NCBI GenBank assembly: GCA_009599575.1
Contig: VWND01000066.1
Coordinates: forward strand, 186,001-250,000
DNA length: 64,000 nt
Reading direction: 5' to 3'
DNA from: Blumeriella jaapii
Lineage: Eukaryota > Ascomycota > Leotiomycetes > Helotiales > Drepanopezizaceae
The position numbers were made by a program, and so were the translations under genes. Within the stretch, counting starts at the first letter, position 1; each line of letters begins with the position of its first letter. Below are positions 11,181-22,302 of the stretch, in pieces. The notes beneath the pieces are model-generated. The model did no database searches and was not told the origin of the DNA. It worked only from the letters and a program-made list of their open reading frames with translations.

Positions 11181-13184
11181 TCAGAGATGGGTCAACCCAA
11201 TCCCACTAAAGGCAGCCTCTTCGTCGTAGACCTTTTTCTTGTTCTTGCCGTCCATGTCGACCCGATACACGGTTCCCCCCAGGTCCGTCAAGTAGATGTG
11301 CTTGTTGACCTGGTCGAGCTTCAGCCCGATCGCCTCGTGCAACTGTCTCGTCAAGATGTCATATTTAGGATTCTGGTCTCCCTCCTTCAGCCCCTTCAAC
11401 GTCGATGTGGCCACGGAGTTCAAACTGTTGCCCGTGGGTGGATCCCCGCGGTCAGTCCAGAAGAGCGTCTGCGTGTCTTCGTCAACCTCCAAGTCGATCG
11501 GCTCAGGCAGCCCGGAAAACAGCAGCTCGATGTCCGTGCGGTTCGACGCGTCTTGACCGGCAGGAGTCTCCATGTGGGCACGGAAGATACGGCCCTTGCC
11601 GCCTTTCGAGAGACCCTTCTGGGTCCAGTAGAACTTGCCTTCCTTTTGGTTGAGGCTGATCCCGACGTTCCAATTGAGTTGGTTGTTCTGGTCTGTCTCG
11701 ACCTCCCAGTCTCCGTTCCGAATGAGCGTTTCGTGCTGCGAGCCGTCCAAGTTGGCGCGCATAACGCGGAGGCCTTCTCGATCGCAAAAGTAGAGCTTGT
11801 CGTTAACTTGGTCGATAACGAGCTGCTTGGGGGTGTGGACGGCGCCGACCGGGATGACGGTCTTGATGTCGCTGCCGTCGAGGTTGCACGATCGGACGGT
11901 GCCATCATTCTGGTCGGGGATCCCCATGTTGGTCCAGAAGATGCGGCCGGCTTTCAGCGAGACGTCAAGGCCATCTGGGAGTGATTGTTCCGTGACGATG
12001 GGTCGAAGCTCCCGGCCGTCTGGGGAGCCGACAAGTATTCTCCCAGAGTGGATAGTGTTCTCCAGATTTTCCAAGCCCAAGTCTAGAACATAGCTAGAAT
12101 CGTGTCAGTCAGACGTCCCTTCAAATCTCCATCGCTTTCCACTCACAGGGTTGGGGCATGAACATTATCGTGGTGCGACTTGTCCTCGCCTTTGGACTTC
12201 GTGGTAGCCCCGGGCGGGTAAAGACCACCCTTTCCACTCTTCGCGCCCAACTTCCCTTGATCGATGTAGTTCTTTTGCAGAAACTCCGTCGTCAATGCGC
12301 CCGAGAGCCCCCTCTCTTCTACATAGTGTTGCTCGATGGATTGCACAGTGTCCAGTCCGACGGCGTCCATCGTCGCACACGGCGGAGCCTTGGATCCAAA
12401 GAACTCACTCCAGACATCGTCAATTTCCTCGGGCACACTCACGCCTTCAGCCAGCACGGTCAAGCACTCCCGCTTGACCGCGGCCCAGATACGGTTGAAC
12501 ACGAAACCCGTGCACTCTTTGCGGGCAAAGATAGGTGCCATACCCACCTCCTTCAGCCTGTCGGAGTAGAATGGGAACAGAGCCTCATTCGTCATGCCAT
12601 CCGTCATCAGCTCCACAATGTTGTTGTTCGGCGGCATGTAATAATGCGTGTTCATGATTCTCGTCTTCGTCTCGCTCCCGACCTTTTCCAGCATCTCGCT
12701 CGTCCGGTAGCTGCTCGAGTTGCTGACAAGGATCGCATCTTTGGCCGCGAAGCGCTCGAGCTCGGCGAAGGTGTCGATCTTGAGCGAGAGATTCTCGGGC
12801 ACGGCTTCGATGATGTTCCAAGCGTCCTTGACTGCCTCCTCGAGGGATGCGAAGGCTTCAGCTTTGCCGGGGGTGGTGCAGGAGATCTTGGCCGCGTATT
12901 CGAAGACATTGTTGGCGATGTAGTGAAGGGCTGCGTTGCGCTGCTCTTCGCTTGGGTCGCGAATCTTGACGTTCCAGCCGCCGGATGCCCACTGTGATCT
13001 TGGGTTAGCTTTTGTTTTTAGGAAAGAAAGTCAAGCGCGGACAAGAATATTGTTCAGAAAACCAAAGTCCCGGTCTGATTCCGAACGATTGGGGACTTAC
13101 TGCGCATGCAATTCTTCGACCCAAAACACCGCCGCCTAGGACGACCACGGGTCGATCCTTGATTGCTTCCATGGTTGTCGCCAT
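11181..13184 (-). CDS. 3-hydroxyacyl-CoA dehydrogenase fused to a C-terminal YWTD beta-propeller
   Basis: Exons 13184-13101, 12991-12147 and 12093-11181 give about 613 residues. The N-terminal half is a short-chain-type 3-hydroxyacyl-CoA dehydrogenase or lambda-crystallin-like fold: VVLGGGVLGRRIA (NAD-binding GxGxxG), NIIEAVPENLSLK, SNSSSYRTSEM, THYYMPP (catalytic His region) and KECTGFVFNRI (helix-bundle start). After a short Gly/Lys-rich linker the third exon encodes at least five LDL-receptor-like propeller blades: GRIFWTNMG, KLYFCDREG, KFYWTQKG, TLFWTDRG and HIYLTDLGG, each followed by an NLDGS/DMDG-like turn. The 53 nt intron 12094-12146 (GTGAGT...TTCTAG) keeps frame, so the fusion is encoded rather than two adjacent genes. 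No signal peptide. The propeller's role is unknown; it may bind a partner or carbohydrate. Start may be Met1 or Met5. Confidence 0.85.
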
Positions 13185-15597
13185 GCTGATGAACGATCGT
13201 CTCAAAACGATCGACGAACTGTGAGAGAGAATGTCTTTTTTTCCGTCGGCGAACGTTGATATTGGAGGTTGAGTCTTGAACTTGAAGCATCTAAAGCAAT
13301 CGTCGAAATGCCGCGAAATGCAGAATGCGAGATATGCGACTCGAGCTCTGCTGCGGGATGATGCAAGGCAAGCAAGCATTCGCGCTTGCGGTTGTTAGGG
13401 CTTTTCACGGTGCTTCAACCTACTCTCTGTCAAAATTGAATGCATTTGTGGCTAAAAGGTTATCTTCATAGACTCTTGGATCTCTCAGAACTCCCGAGAG
13501 TTCGAGATGGATAGACAACTGCCTTTCACTTGCTCTGTCCACTCGGCCTTTCCAATCGTGGGGCTCAAGGTTAACTGCGAGGGAAGTGAGGCAGGGCCAT
13601 CTACATTACAAAAAGACACCTGCTCTGGAAGTTATTAGTTATTAGGAAGTCTGCTGCAAAGCAAACACCAGGCGCCGGGCATGTCTTCACCTAGAATGTC
13701 TCGAGTTGAAAGAAACAAGGACTACGATGGAGAAATGCCAGCTGAATTCTGCTTAAACAGACTAGACTACGACTTCGAAATGGATGGTTAAGACAACCCA
13801 GAAATAGCCACACACCTTAGAGCCATGTCGGATTCCCTTCATTGGAGAACTTGCCAAACGTTTCCGGGCAAATCTCAGAATGCGTGTGATTATGGCAAAC
13901 CGAGTTTCTGCCACAATTCAAGAAAAGCACAAGGTGATTGAACGGCGGAAGATCCAGTCCCCAGCAGAGGAAGACCTGTTTAGGAGACTGATGTTTTCAG
14001 TCAAATGAGAGATCTGGCACCAAGAGAAAAGGAGACTGTCACAATTCCACAGCAGAACTCTGGCCTTGCTCGAGGAAACCGGCGGAAAGGATCTAGAGAG
14101 AAACTTACTAGCCACTCCCAACTCCCCTTTGGTGACCAACGCAGGGACGATAGCCTGGTATGTCTTTTTGATTGACGAGGCTATTACAGATCAGTGCGAT
14201 CGAACCCTATTGCAGCGCGACTACAGCGTGCTCGCAGAACGGAATCGAGGATCTTCGACCCTTCCCACTGCTATCGTTAACACAGCTATTACGAAGTCTA
14301 CTATTCCACGTCTCCTATTCTACGATCCGACACCCATACTCGGTGCAAGCCACCATCCCCTACTTTTCGCTGTTATTTTACAGCTACAAAGCTGCTTCGC
14401 ATACAAATCCAACGCACGGTTCAGGTGAACTTGGCGGTTTTCACGCCTCCCTTGATGGGTTTTCAAGCTTGAAAGATGGAATAAGCATAAGATTTGATGG
14501 AAGTTGATCAAGACGAACGGCGCTATGTGGACAGCTAGTTGAAAGCACGCGTTTGCGTAAATGCTTTGCAGGTACCTACCTATCTAGCTTGAGCGAGATT
14601 GGAACTAAGCCGGCGGTGTTCAATCAATCTTGCATACCTAAGCCAATGGGGACTTTCCACAAGGAGCTACATACGATCACGCTCGCTAGAAGCATGCATG
14701 ATCGTTTTGTCTCTTTGCGTGGTTACCTTACTGGCGTACGGCTTGAGCGAGGCTGGAGATAATCGGTGCGTTCAGTCGAAGGAAGTCTCCGTCTGAGATG
14801 TATTCAGGTAGTACGGAATGGTTTGGAGGAGTTAGGAAAGCCGAAGATAAAAGACTTGAATGGGTGGCAGATGGAATTAAGCTTCGCAAGAGTCTCGTTG
14901 CCAACGGCGTGCACAAGCCACTTCTACAGTACAAGCCTTGGGGATCTGGCTTGGCGATCTTGATGGAGGGGTCTTGTGCCGGCCAAAGGTCTATTGGCCT
15001 AGGATCAAACAGAATTCTTCTCTGGCTGCATGATTTCGAAAGTATAATAGTGGGCTGCCTTATTCGAGTGCCCGCAGAATTATTGTGGGAAGGCAGCCCA
15101 CTATTAACTCTTTTGAAACTCTCGACTAACATAAGCTGGGAACGAGCGCGCGAAGCCACTAGCAACGAAGTATATTATTAAGGTATGTAAGTTTATCTTA
15201 TACAACGGATGTCTTCTGCCTACGACGCAACTGCTTGTTATCTTTACTTCTTTTCCCGGAACTGACTTGTAAAGCTGCTATTCTTTACTTCTCTTTTTCA
15301 TATTAATGTTTTCGCGGATCGTTTTTTAGCCGGAACCATTTCATCGTTACAACGCCACTGATTGATCCAGTCTTTCCTGTTTATTGGTCCTAAATTCATA
15401 TCTTTTATCGAAATTCCAAACGCGTATGTCTCACGAACAAACCACTTCAAATAACGGCGGAAAGCTCAGTCGACAGTAGCCTTCGCTACAATGTTTTCAA
15501 CTGTCTCCGGTATCGTATTTGTACTTGATTCCTTAGGTAAACATGTCACCGTATCTCTTGAAAGGTCCTAGAGCGGCAGTCTATCGACTGCAATCCG
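13185..15597. other. Intergenic, gene-poor
   Basis: More than 2 kb without a recognisable gene. Open frames such as 14066-14428 and 14728-15165 overlap on opposite strands and show no motif. One perfect inverted repeat is present and listed separately (15045-15106). Confidence 0.4.
15045..15106. repeat. Perfect 17 bp inverted repeat with 28 bp loop
   Basis: The arm at 15045-15061 (TAATAGTGGGCTGCCTT) is exactly complementary to 15090-15106. It would form a strong hairpin in DNA or RNA. No ORF or target-site duplication clearly belongs to it; it could be a tiny MITE-like footprint or a transcription end structure. Confidence 0.85.
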
Positions 15598-16130
15598 CTA
15601 GACGTTCATCAATACTACTGCTGCTGCTGCTGTTATGGAACGGTGCTTAGACTTGAATTGGCTATCGCCAGGCTTGACATTCGGCCTAGCCATTGGCAAC
15701 TTGCCATTATCAACGTCGCCATCTTCTGGTGCACCTTCCAGCCTGCCCAGAAGCACATTTCCCATGCTTCTCGGCGCATCTGCTGAGTGGCCTACATCTT
15801 CGAAAGCAACTGCTGCGTTCTGTTCCCCAATCTCGATGAGAGAGTCAGCGCCTCCAGGGCGGTCTTCGAGATACTTCGACACACCGTAGCCTGCCACCTT
15901 GTCAGAATGCGATCTGCGCTTATGGGATTGATGCTTACCGTGATGAGGAATAACAACTCAGAGATCTTCTCTGTACGACCCGTCGTTCCACTTAAATCAG
16001 GCCGATGAATCTCGACTGTACGTGCGAGCAAGAAAGGGGAACTGGTGGCCGGAGAAGCCGAAGGATTAGGTTCCAGTGTAGTATTTGCTAAATACCTGAG
16101 TTGTTGGTTAATGAATCTTTGAGACCACAC
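15598..16130 (-). CDS. Cytochrome b5-like protein with HPGG changed to RPGG
   Basis: Two exons, 16130-15939 and 15897-15598, joined across a 41 nt intron (GTAAGC...GACAAG). Seen: VEIHRPDLSG, then ISELLFLIT, VAGYGVSKYLEDRPGGADSL and AVAFEDVGHSADA. This is the cytochrome b5 heme-binding fold. The first axial ligand, His of HPGG, is Arg (CGC) here; the second, in VGHSADA, is kept. The change is not a RIP-type C-to-T on either strand. The C-terminus has a short hydrophobic stretch (AAAAVVLMNV), shorter than a normal tail anchor. The start is uncertain; the N-terminal 40 residues show no b5 similarity and may include a missed intron. It may be a decaying copy or a b5 fold that no longer holds heme in the usual way. 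Confidence 0.65.
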
Positions 16131-16549
16131 ATGTGCGCCTTTCCTACTTCCTTTTCGACCGTGTCATTTAAGAGCTATTCCGTACATAATCTGTGAACGA
16201 ATAGCCGGACCAAGAGATTGAAGCTTGCTCTAGAGCGGTAGACTCCAAGCTCGACACACGAGATTCTGTTCTCTGCCTGGCGTTGAGACATGTGTCGCGT
16301 TGGCTCACATGCCGGAGAGACTTCTCGACGTGATTCGACATCCAAATTCGTGCTGACTTAGAATCCAGTACTAACCTTGGAAGTAGTCGTGCTGGTCTTG
16401 ATGACGTAGGCGCTAAAAGATCCCCTCTTCCTGCTTCAGAGCAACTTGTAGATCCTTCAACGTTCAATCTATTCCGCAGACCCATCGATGTTAAGTCTTT
16501 ACACAGACAACATCAAACCCAAATCTTCCAAACCTTTCAATCCGAAGAC

Positions 16550-16888
16550 ATGTCTTCCAACAACAACAACAACAATAAAAGCGGCATCGCCTCCGGCGTA
16601 GGCTGGGTAGCTTCAACGGTCGGGTAAGTTCGTCCTCTCTTTCTCTTAGACCCCTGTTACTTACATTGCAACACATTAACGATCCACAGGAACGGAGTCA
16701 GCGGCGTCGTAAACACAGCTGGTAACGTCGTCGGGACCGCAGGCCGCGGGGTCGGCGACACGGTCAACAGCATCACGGGCGAGACCGGCAAGCCGCTTGG
16801 GGACGGTCTCAAGTCCGTTACGAATGGTATCGAGGGCGGTGCGGCCAGTGTGGCGGGTGGCGTGAAGAACGCTGGAGGTGGAAAGTAG
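16550..16888 (+). CDS. Small Gly/Val/Asn-rich protein, about 90 aa
   Basis: Two exons, 16550-16623 and 16690-16888, with a GTAAGT donor and CACAG acceptor. The predicted protein starts MSSNNNNNNKSG and continues with repeated glycine and valine motifs such as GVGWVASTVG, NGVSGVVNTAG, RGVGDTVNSITG and GGAASVAGGVKNAGGGK. It is amphipathic and has no cysteine, so it is not a hydrophobin. Small proteins of this composition are common in Pezizomycotina and mostly uncharacterised. The upstream region is short and CA-rich, as in many highly expressed fungal genes. I do not recognise a function. Confidence 0.7.
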
Positions 16889-16913
16889 AGGAAGCTCTGT
16901 GTTGACGTTGACG

Positions 16914-16915
<2 letters not shown>

Positions 16916-16950
<35 letters not shown>
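16916..16950 (+). repeat. Homopolymer run of 35 G
   Basis: An uninterrupted G tract about 28 bp after the stop codon of the small Gly-rich gene. It could form a G-quadruplex in the transcript 3' UTR, but runs of this length are also typical assembly or gap artefacts. Confidence 0.95.
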
Positions 16951-16952
<2 letters not shown>

Positions 16953-17500
16953 GGAACTGGCTGTGTAGCTGGTATCGGAATGAACTGCAAGTGAGTGTTC
17001 AGAGCGGATTTCACGTTCTTGTCATCCCTAATAGAAATCCAAAGACACTCTTCTTCTACTGTACGAGTAAGATCCTGTATGTCATGTCGGGACTTGAAAG
17101 TTTGAGATTCCGATCAAGTGGGGAATCCTGAAAGCTCTTATCACTGCAGCCAATTAAAGTCTCGTGTGCAAGGGGAGATCTTTAAGCCAGTCAATACCAT
17201 GTTGACGAACTTTGGGAGAAAAATGCTGTATTGCTGTGCTTGATCTGAACAACAAAGACTCCCCGAGTCCTTCTCGCTTCCTTCGGGCAGCTCACGTGAC
17301 TCTTGCCATACGCGCGCAAGGCGGGGTCGCATGGCAAATCTTCGGGTGGCAGCTTTAAAGCCTAATCCTAATTCTCACCTCGTCCTCGTCGAATCTCGGC
17401 TTCACCCCACCACTTCATACTTCCCAACTTCGAACTCACAACCACCACGAGGTTGCGACAACTCAATCGCACACCCTATGCGGCATCCTTGATATCAATC

Positions 17501-19708
17501 ATGTTGAAGGGAAGAAGCAAGAAGTTCGCGCCCAAGAAGGTGGTGCGCCCGGCAGGGAATGCATCCGCACGTCCAAGTGTATCGCAGACTCCAGAACCCT
17601 CTCAAGCGTCTCCGCAAGATGCTCCTCAAATCTCGCAACAAGCCACTGTCGCCGATGATTCCCAGGCACTTGCGACTCCAGCTGTCCATACTTCCTCGGA
17701 GCGAGATGCGAGCCAGGAGCTCCCGGACGCGGTCGCGGCAGTGAGTCAGGGTGGGAACACACTTCGGCCGGAATTGAAGAGGAAAGATAGGGAGGACGAT
17801 TTTCCGCCGCCTCCAGCCAAACGAGTTCCCGTACCAGCTGAAGAGCCCGCTGAGCCTGTGCCACAAGTTGAACGTCCAGTCGAAGCTCCCATTCAGCATG
17901 AGCAGGTACCGGCTGTACATGAATCCGCAGAATCGCTTGTCGAGCCCACTCAGAAAGCTTTTCCTCGCCCGAAAGCTCTTCCATCAGAAGAAGCGCCAGC
18001 CGCAGGCCCGGCTGAACCATCGGCATATCAAGCATCCGCAGAAAGTCAAGATGAATCGAGTACCGAGACTGGCGTTGCAACGGTTGCTACAATCCCATCA
18101 GAACCCGCATCAATCGCACCTGCAAGCAGTCTTCCGGTTCCAAATACAGTTGTCAGCTCGTTACTTGCAGCTCCAGAGGAAACGCCTGTCCGTACATCGA
18201 CAAGGCCTGCAGTCGAGCCGACGGGATCAGTGTCCTCCGACGTATCCTCAGCCCCGCCCGCGCCACGATATCCATCCCCTGTCAATATTGCACGACTACC
18301 AGAGGAGGTGCAGTATGGCTCGTTGAATATGGGTCGTGCCGGGGCCGGAGCGCCTGCGAGTGGATCTGCTGGAGATAATGTCACTGCGCTAAGACCCGGA
18401 GAAGTCAACGAGAGCTCTGAGATTGTACCAACGGGGGTGTTGAATCCGGACGGTACGTCTGGTAGTGTTGAGGCCGGTAAAACCGCTGCTTCGGCTGCGG
18501 GTGAAGGAGTTTCGCATCCAAAGAAGAAATACACGAAGAGGAAGAAGGTCCAACAACCAGAGGATGGAAACGATGCCAGAACAACGGTCGATATCCGATT
18601 AAACAAACCTCGTCGTGTCGCTGGCCCCAAGAAACCCTGCAAGAAAAGGACCGATGTAACAGCAGCCAGAGGAAGAAAAAAGCGTGCTGACACCCCCGAG
18701 GGCGCTTCTGATGAAGAAATTGATCAATCTACGCTGACGATGACAGATCTCTGCAAAGATCTACGCATTGGCAAGAAGTTCAGCAGGCACCAGGAGATCA
18801 AGGAGAGGGTTAAGGCAAGATACGAACATAACGTAAGAGAAAAAATGAAGAGAAACAACCCTGAAGTTGCTGCGCTCGTAGACGCTGCACCGAGACAAGG
18901 AGTAGTTGAAGAAGAAGCAAGCACCTCTGCGCCAGTTGCACCAGCTTCAGAAGCCGCGGGGGATGCGGAGGCCGAAGCAGAAGAAGAAGCTCCAGTAATA
19001 CCGGGAAGCGGAATCCAGATGCGACTCGTCAATAATCAGCTCGTTGTAGACGATACCTCTACCCAGATTGACCGTCACGCTCGTGGCAGAGTCGACGAGC
19101 AGACCATGCAGCACGTGGTAGAAAACGACTTTACCAAGGTCATCACCTCCGGCACTTACATGAAGCGCGAGAGAGCGCAGCTCTGGGACCACGCCGCTAC
19201 CTCTCGCTTCTACGAGGGCCTCGCCCAGTTCGGCACCGACTTCGAGATGATTGCCAAGCTTTTCCCGCACCGTAGCCGGCGCCAGATCAAGCTCAAGTTC
19301 AACAAGGAAGAGCGCGTTAATGCCGAAAAGATCAACCGAACTCTGATCGGACCTAAAAAGAAACACATCGACCTGAAGAACTTTGAGAAGATGGCTGATC
19401 TGAAGTTGGAGGAGATCGCGGACATCGAGAGGGAGCGCGACGAGTACGAGCAGTTGCAGATTGAGAAGGAGAAGGAGGACAATGAACGGGAGGCGGAGAT
19501 TAACCGACAGAAGAAAGCGGCTATCAGGGGCCAGGATGCGCAGGCGAGGGATCTTCTCGCGACTGTGGGGGAAGAGGAAGATGATGCGGGTGAGAATCGT
19601 GGGAGGGGACCGCCGAAGAGCGCGCTGAAGAGGGGCGGGAAGAAGAACAAGCACAGTGCGTATGCCGGGGGAGAGGAGTTCACGGTGCTGGGGACCATCG
19701 AGCGTTGA
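17501..19708 (+). CDS. BDP1: Transcription factor TFIIIB component B'' (Bdp1), SANT/Myb domain
   Basis: Bdp1 is the third subunit of TFIIIB and locks TBP-Brf1 on tRNA and 5S promoters for RNA polymerase III. A single frame of 735 residues starts at the ATG at 17501 (MLKGRSKKFAPKK), where the N-terminal signature typical of the family begins; the frame extends upstream to 17453 without similarity. The N-terminal 350 residues are a low-complexity Pro/Ala/Glu-rich tail. Basic segments follow (KKKYTKRKKV, RKKRADTPEG), then the conserved block near 430-470 (LTMTDLCKDLRIGKKFSRH). The extended SANT domain near 555-640 has MKRERAQLWDHAATSRFYEGL, FGTDFEMIAKLFPHRSRRQIK and KFNKEERVNAEKI. A charged coiled-coil and Lys-rich tail close it. 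Intronless and intact. Confidence 0.93.
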   Translation: MLKGRSKKFAPKKVVRPAGNASARPSVSQTPEPSQASPQDAPQISQQATVADDSQALATPAVHTSSERDASQELPDAVAAVSQGGNTLRPELKRKDREDDFPPPPAKRVPVPAEEPAEPVPQVERPVEAPIQHEQVPAVHESAESLVEPTQKAFPRPKALPSEEAPAAGPAEPSAYQASAESQDESSTETGVATVATIPSEPASIAPASSLPVPNTVVSSLLAAPEETPVRTSTRPAVEPTGSVSSDVSSAPPAPRYPSPVNIARLPEEVQYGSLNMGRAGAGAPASGSAGDNVTALRPGEVNESSEIVPTGVLNPDGTSGSVEAGKTAASAAGEGVSHPKKKYTKRKKVQQPEDGNDARTTVDIRLNKPRRVAGPKKPCKKRTDVTAARGRKKRADTPEGASDEEIDQSTLTMTDLCKDLRIGKKFSRHQEIKERVKARYEHNVREKMKRNNPEVAALVDAAPRQGVVEEEASTSAPVAPASEAAGDAEAEAEEEAPVIPGSGIQMRLVNNQLVVDDTSTQIDRHARGRVDEQTMQHVVENDFTKVITSGTYMKRERAQLWDHAATSRFYEGLAQFGTDFEMIAKLFPHRSRRQIKLKFNKEERVNAEKINRTLIGPKKKHIDLKNFEKMADLKLEEIADIERERDEYEQLQIEKEKEDNEREAEINRQKKAAIRGQDAQARDLLATVGEEEDDAGENRGRGPPKSALKRGGKKNKHSAYAGGEEFTVLGTIER

Positions 19709-20233
19709 GCTGGCTCTGCATTTTGCATGCCTGGGGATGGCTGGTCCGATTTGCACGTTTAAGAGCATCGAAACTTATCGGGACACTGGACTGCGACACC
19801 TCACACGTGGGTTACTTGTGGAGGTGTACATCTGCAATCAGCAACAGATAGAACCACACTTCCTCGGCAATCGAGACGGTCTTATACCCAACGAAGGTTG
19901 TCTCCCTAAGTGAAATTTCAACTTCTCTTCTCCCTTTGTGAAAAATGCACTTCCCGATCGTTGTACAAGAGAGTTACTTTTTACATCACTTCGACGAAGT
20001 CGCTGTACAGTACATACCTACTGTACAGTAGGTAGGCCGGGTAAGTAGGTACTGTAGGTAGGCAGGTCGGTAGGCAGGTAGGTAAATAAGCCCAATTGCT
20101 CGTTCCTCTTACGAAGTCCCATCACATCCAAGAATCCAGTACTATACTATACGCGGGTCGGAGAGGCGGGCGGACCTAGGCTGGAGAGGGAGATCACCGG
20201 GGCACGCCTGCTGCCTCACAACTATGGTGCTGC

Positions 20234-20272
20234 GGGTGCTGGGTGCTGGGTGCTGGGTGCTGGGTGCTGGGT
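20234..20272 (+). repeat. Heptamer array GGGTGCT, 5.6 copies
   Basis: Five full copies of GGGTGCT and a final GGGT lie head to tail. It is G-rich but not a fungal telomere repeat (TTAGGG). Confidence 0.95.
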
Positions 20273-20546
20273 ATCAAGCGCGTTGGTGAGTGATGCGCTG
20301 CTGGGAAATGTCACGGGGAAGGACGCGGTGGTCTTGCTGTGGGAGCACTCGGAACTGTGACCGAGTGTTTTGCGACGTGATGCCACTGGTGGATGGATTC
20401 CCGGGCGCGATGGAACGGCGGAAGGGCGCTATGGCAGACAGCAAGCAGGAGAGGGAGCAGATTCCAACATCGTCGATAACGTGGATTCGATTCGATTCGA
20501 TTCGATGAACAACAGGCCAAGAAAGCGTGAGAGTGACCACGCGGTC

Positions 20547-20652
20547 CGATGGGTGATCTCGACCAAGTAGATGTGTCTGGGCTACTTCTGACCAGCGGCC
20601 CGATGGGTGATCTCGACCAAGTAGATGTGTCTGGGCTACTTCTGACCAGCTC
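20547..20652. repeat. Direct tandem duplication, period 54 bp
   Basis: The block that begins CGATGGGTGATCTCG and runs to CTTCTGACCAGC occurs at 20547 and again at 20601, with no difference seen over about 50 bp. This indicates a recent duplication. Confidence 0.93.
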
Positions 20653-20825
20653 ACCCACGTCTGTAAGATGCGGGAGAGGGAGATGAAAACAATACAGGTA
20701 TTGCATTAGTATTATACTAGCAGCCATCACGATGGCCCGCCCCATCACTGCCGGAGACGCCATCGCTTTGGTACCAGATCAGATATTGTACAGCCAGCCA
20801 TTCCTCATTCATGTGCCGCCTTCCC

Positions 20826-22269
20826 TCACTCGATGCTCATCTTCATCAAGCCATCATTCGTGTCCACCATGCCCTGCAAGCCGATTCGCTTCAGGCCCCC
20901 GTTGGGAGCCGTCTTGTCGCCGTTGCTCGGCGGCCGGCTGCCCCAAGGCTGGACATCCCTCTGCATCGGGCTCTGCATGATCGGGCTGTTGTGGACAGAC
21001 ATGCCCGGGCTCACGGCCCGGCGCTTGAAGCTCGTGGGATCGAAGTCGTCGTCGCGGCGGCGCTTGTTGTTGACCTTTCGTGTGATCTCGGCCGTGGTCG
21101 GACCGATTTGGGCTTGCGGCGTGGACGATCGAGCGGGAGAGGAGGGCTGGTCGGGCGTGTGGGAATTCGTGGCGAAGAGGGAGACGGTCGAGGCGCTGGC
21201 CGAGTCGAGGATGGGGTCTTCGCTGATGCCCGAGCCGGAGCCATGGGCGTAGGCTTGAGGAGGGGGCGGCGTGCTCCGGCTGCGGTCTTCTTGGAAGCTA
21301 TTCCAAAACTCCCGGCCTTTCGAGTTGAGCATGGCGTGCTGCTTGAAGCTGCTGAGGGGCGCCTGGGACGCGTCCACCATGATCTCGTCGCCATCCAGTT
21401 GGTCCTGCGTGGTCGGCCCTAGGTTCGGGGAGGAATGGGTAGTCGTAGTGTTCGAGATCGAGGCGTGACGGGGTTCGAGGTCCATGTCGCTCTCTCGTGT
21501 CTGGCGGACGACTTCGGCCTCTCGACGGACCTCCGTCTCGATGGGCGCATTCTCTTCGGCGAGGGCGGCGCGGATCCGAGCGAAGCCTTTCGTCTTGGGC
21601 TACCGATCACGACCGTTAGCAGAGTCGGGCCACTGGCACAGCGAGGGTCTTGCCTACCAGCATGTTCCCCCTCCGAGTCACTGGCCGTCGAACGACGCCT
21701 CGCGGCGTATCGCGACCTGGCGTCACAGGCAGCCCGTCCCCATGGTCCCGGGACTTCCAGGCGCCGTCCTCGCTCTCGCTCCCCGAGATGTTGAGCTGGT
21801 TCGCAGCCCATGAGATGCTTCCCCTCCGTGTGCGCGACGCCTCCGAAGCCATCTCGCGGCCGAACGAGGCATGGCTCATGGCGTCGGCGTGGCGCATCAC
21901 CGGTGGTGACTTGGGACTCGGGCTGATCATCGAGTGGCCGCTGCCGCTGCCGCTGCCGCTGCCGCTGCTGGCGGCGCTGCCCTTCCTGTTCTTGCCGGGT
22001 CGAAGACGCTGTCGATGCTGGAAATTCATCAGCGAGCTCACGGCCGGCGAGTGGCCGACCCAGCCTTTGCCTGGACTCGGCACCGCCACGCCAAACGCGC
22101 CCTGGCTCTTGTGGACCTGCGGCGTCATGAGGATCGAGTCGTCGAGGTCGTCGGCGTCCATGGGGTCGTCGTCGTCGCTGCTGCTGCCCGAGGAATCCGA
22201 CATCAGGACGCTGCCCAGCGAGCTCGAAACCGCCATCCGATCCACGCTCGCCATGTGCGACCACAGGGA

Positions 22270-22302
<33 letters not shown>

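Larger units (their letters stand above)
19709..20825. other. Intergenic with clustered simple repeats
   Basis: This lies between the convergent Bdp1 and serine-rich protein genes. It holds GGTA/GTAC-type tetranucleotide repeats (about 20002-20085), a GGGTGCT heptamer array (20234-20272), a short ATTCG run near 20485-20507, and a 54 bp direct duplication (20547-20652). No gene is supported, though frames exist on both strands. Confidence 0.6.

Noticed and set aside
11187..11984. 265-codon plus-strand frame opposite the YWTD propeller
   Set aside because: It is antisense to a frame with repeated family motifs and spliced exons; a shadow of GC-rich codon use.
18046..18693. 215-codon minus-strand frame inside BDP1
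   Set aside because: Antisense shadow of the low-complexity N-terminal part of Bdp1.
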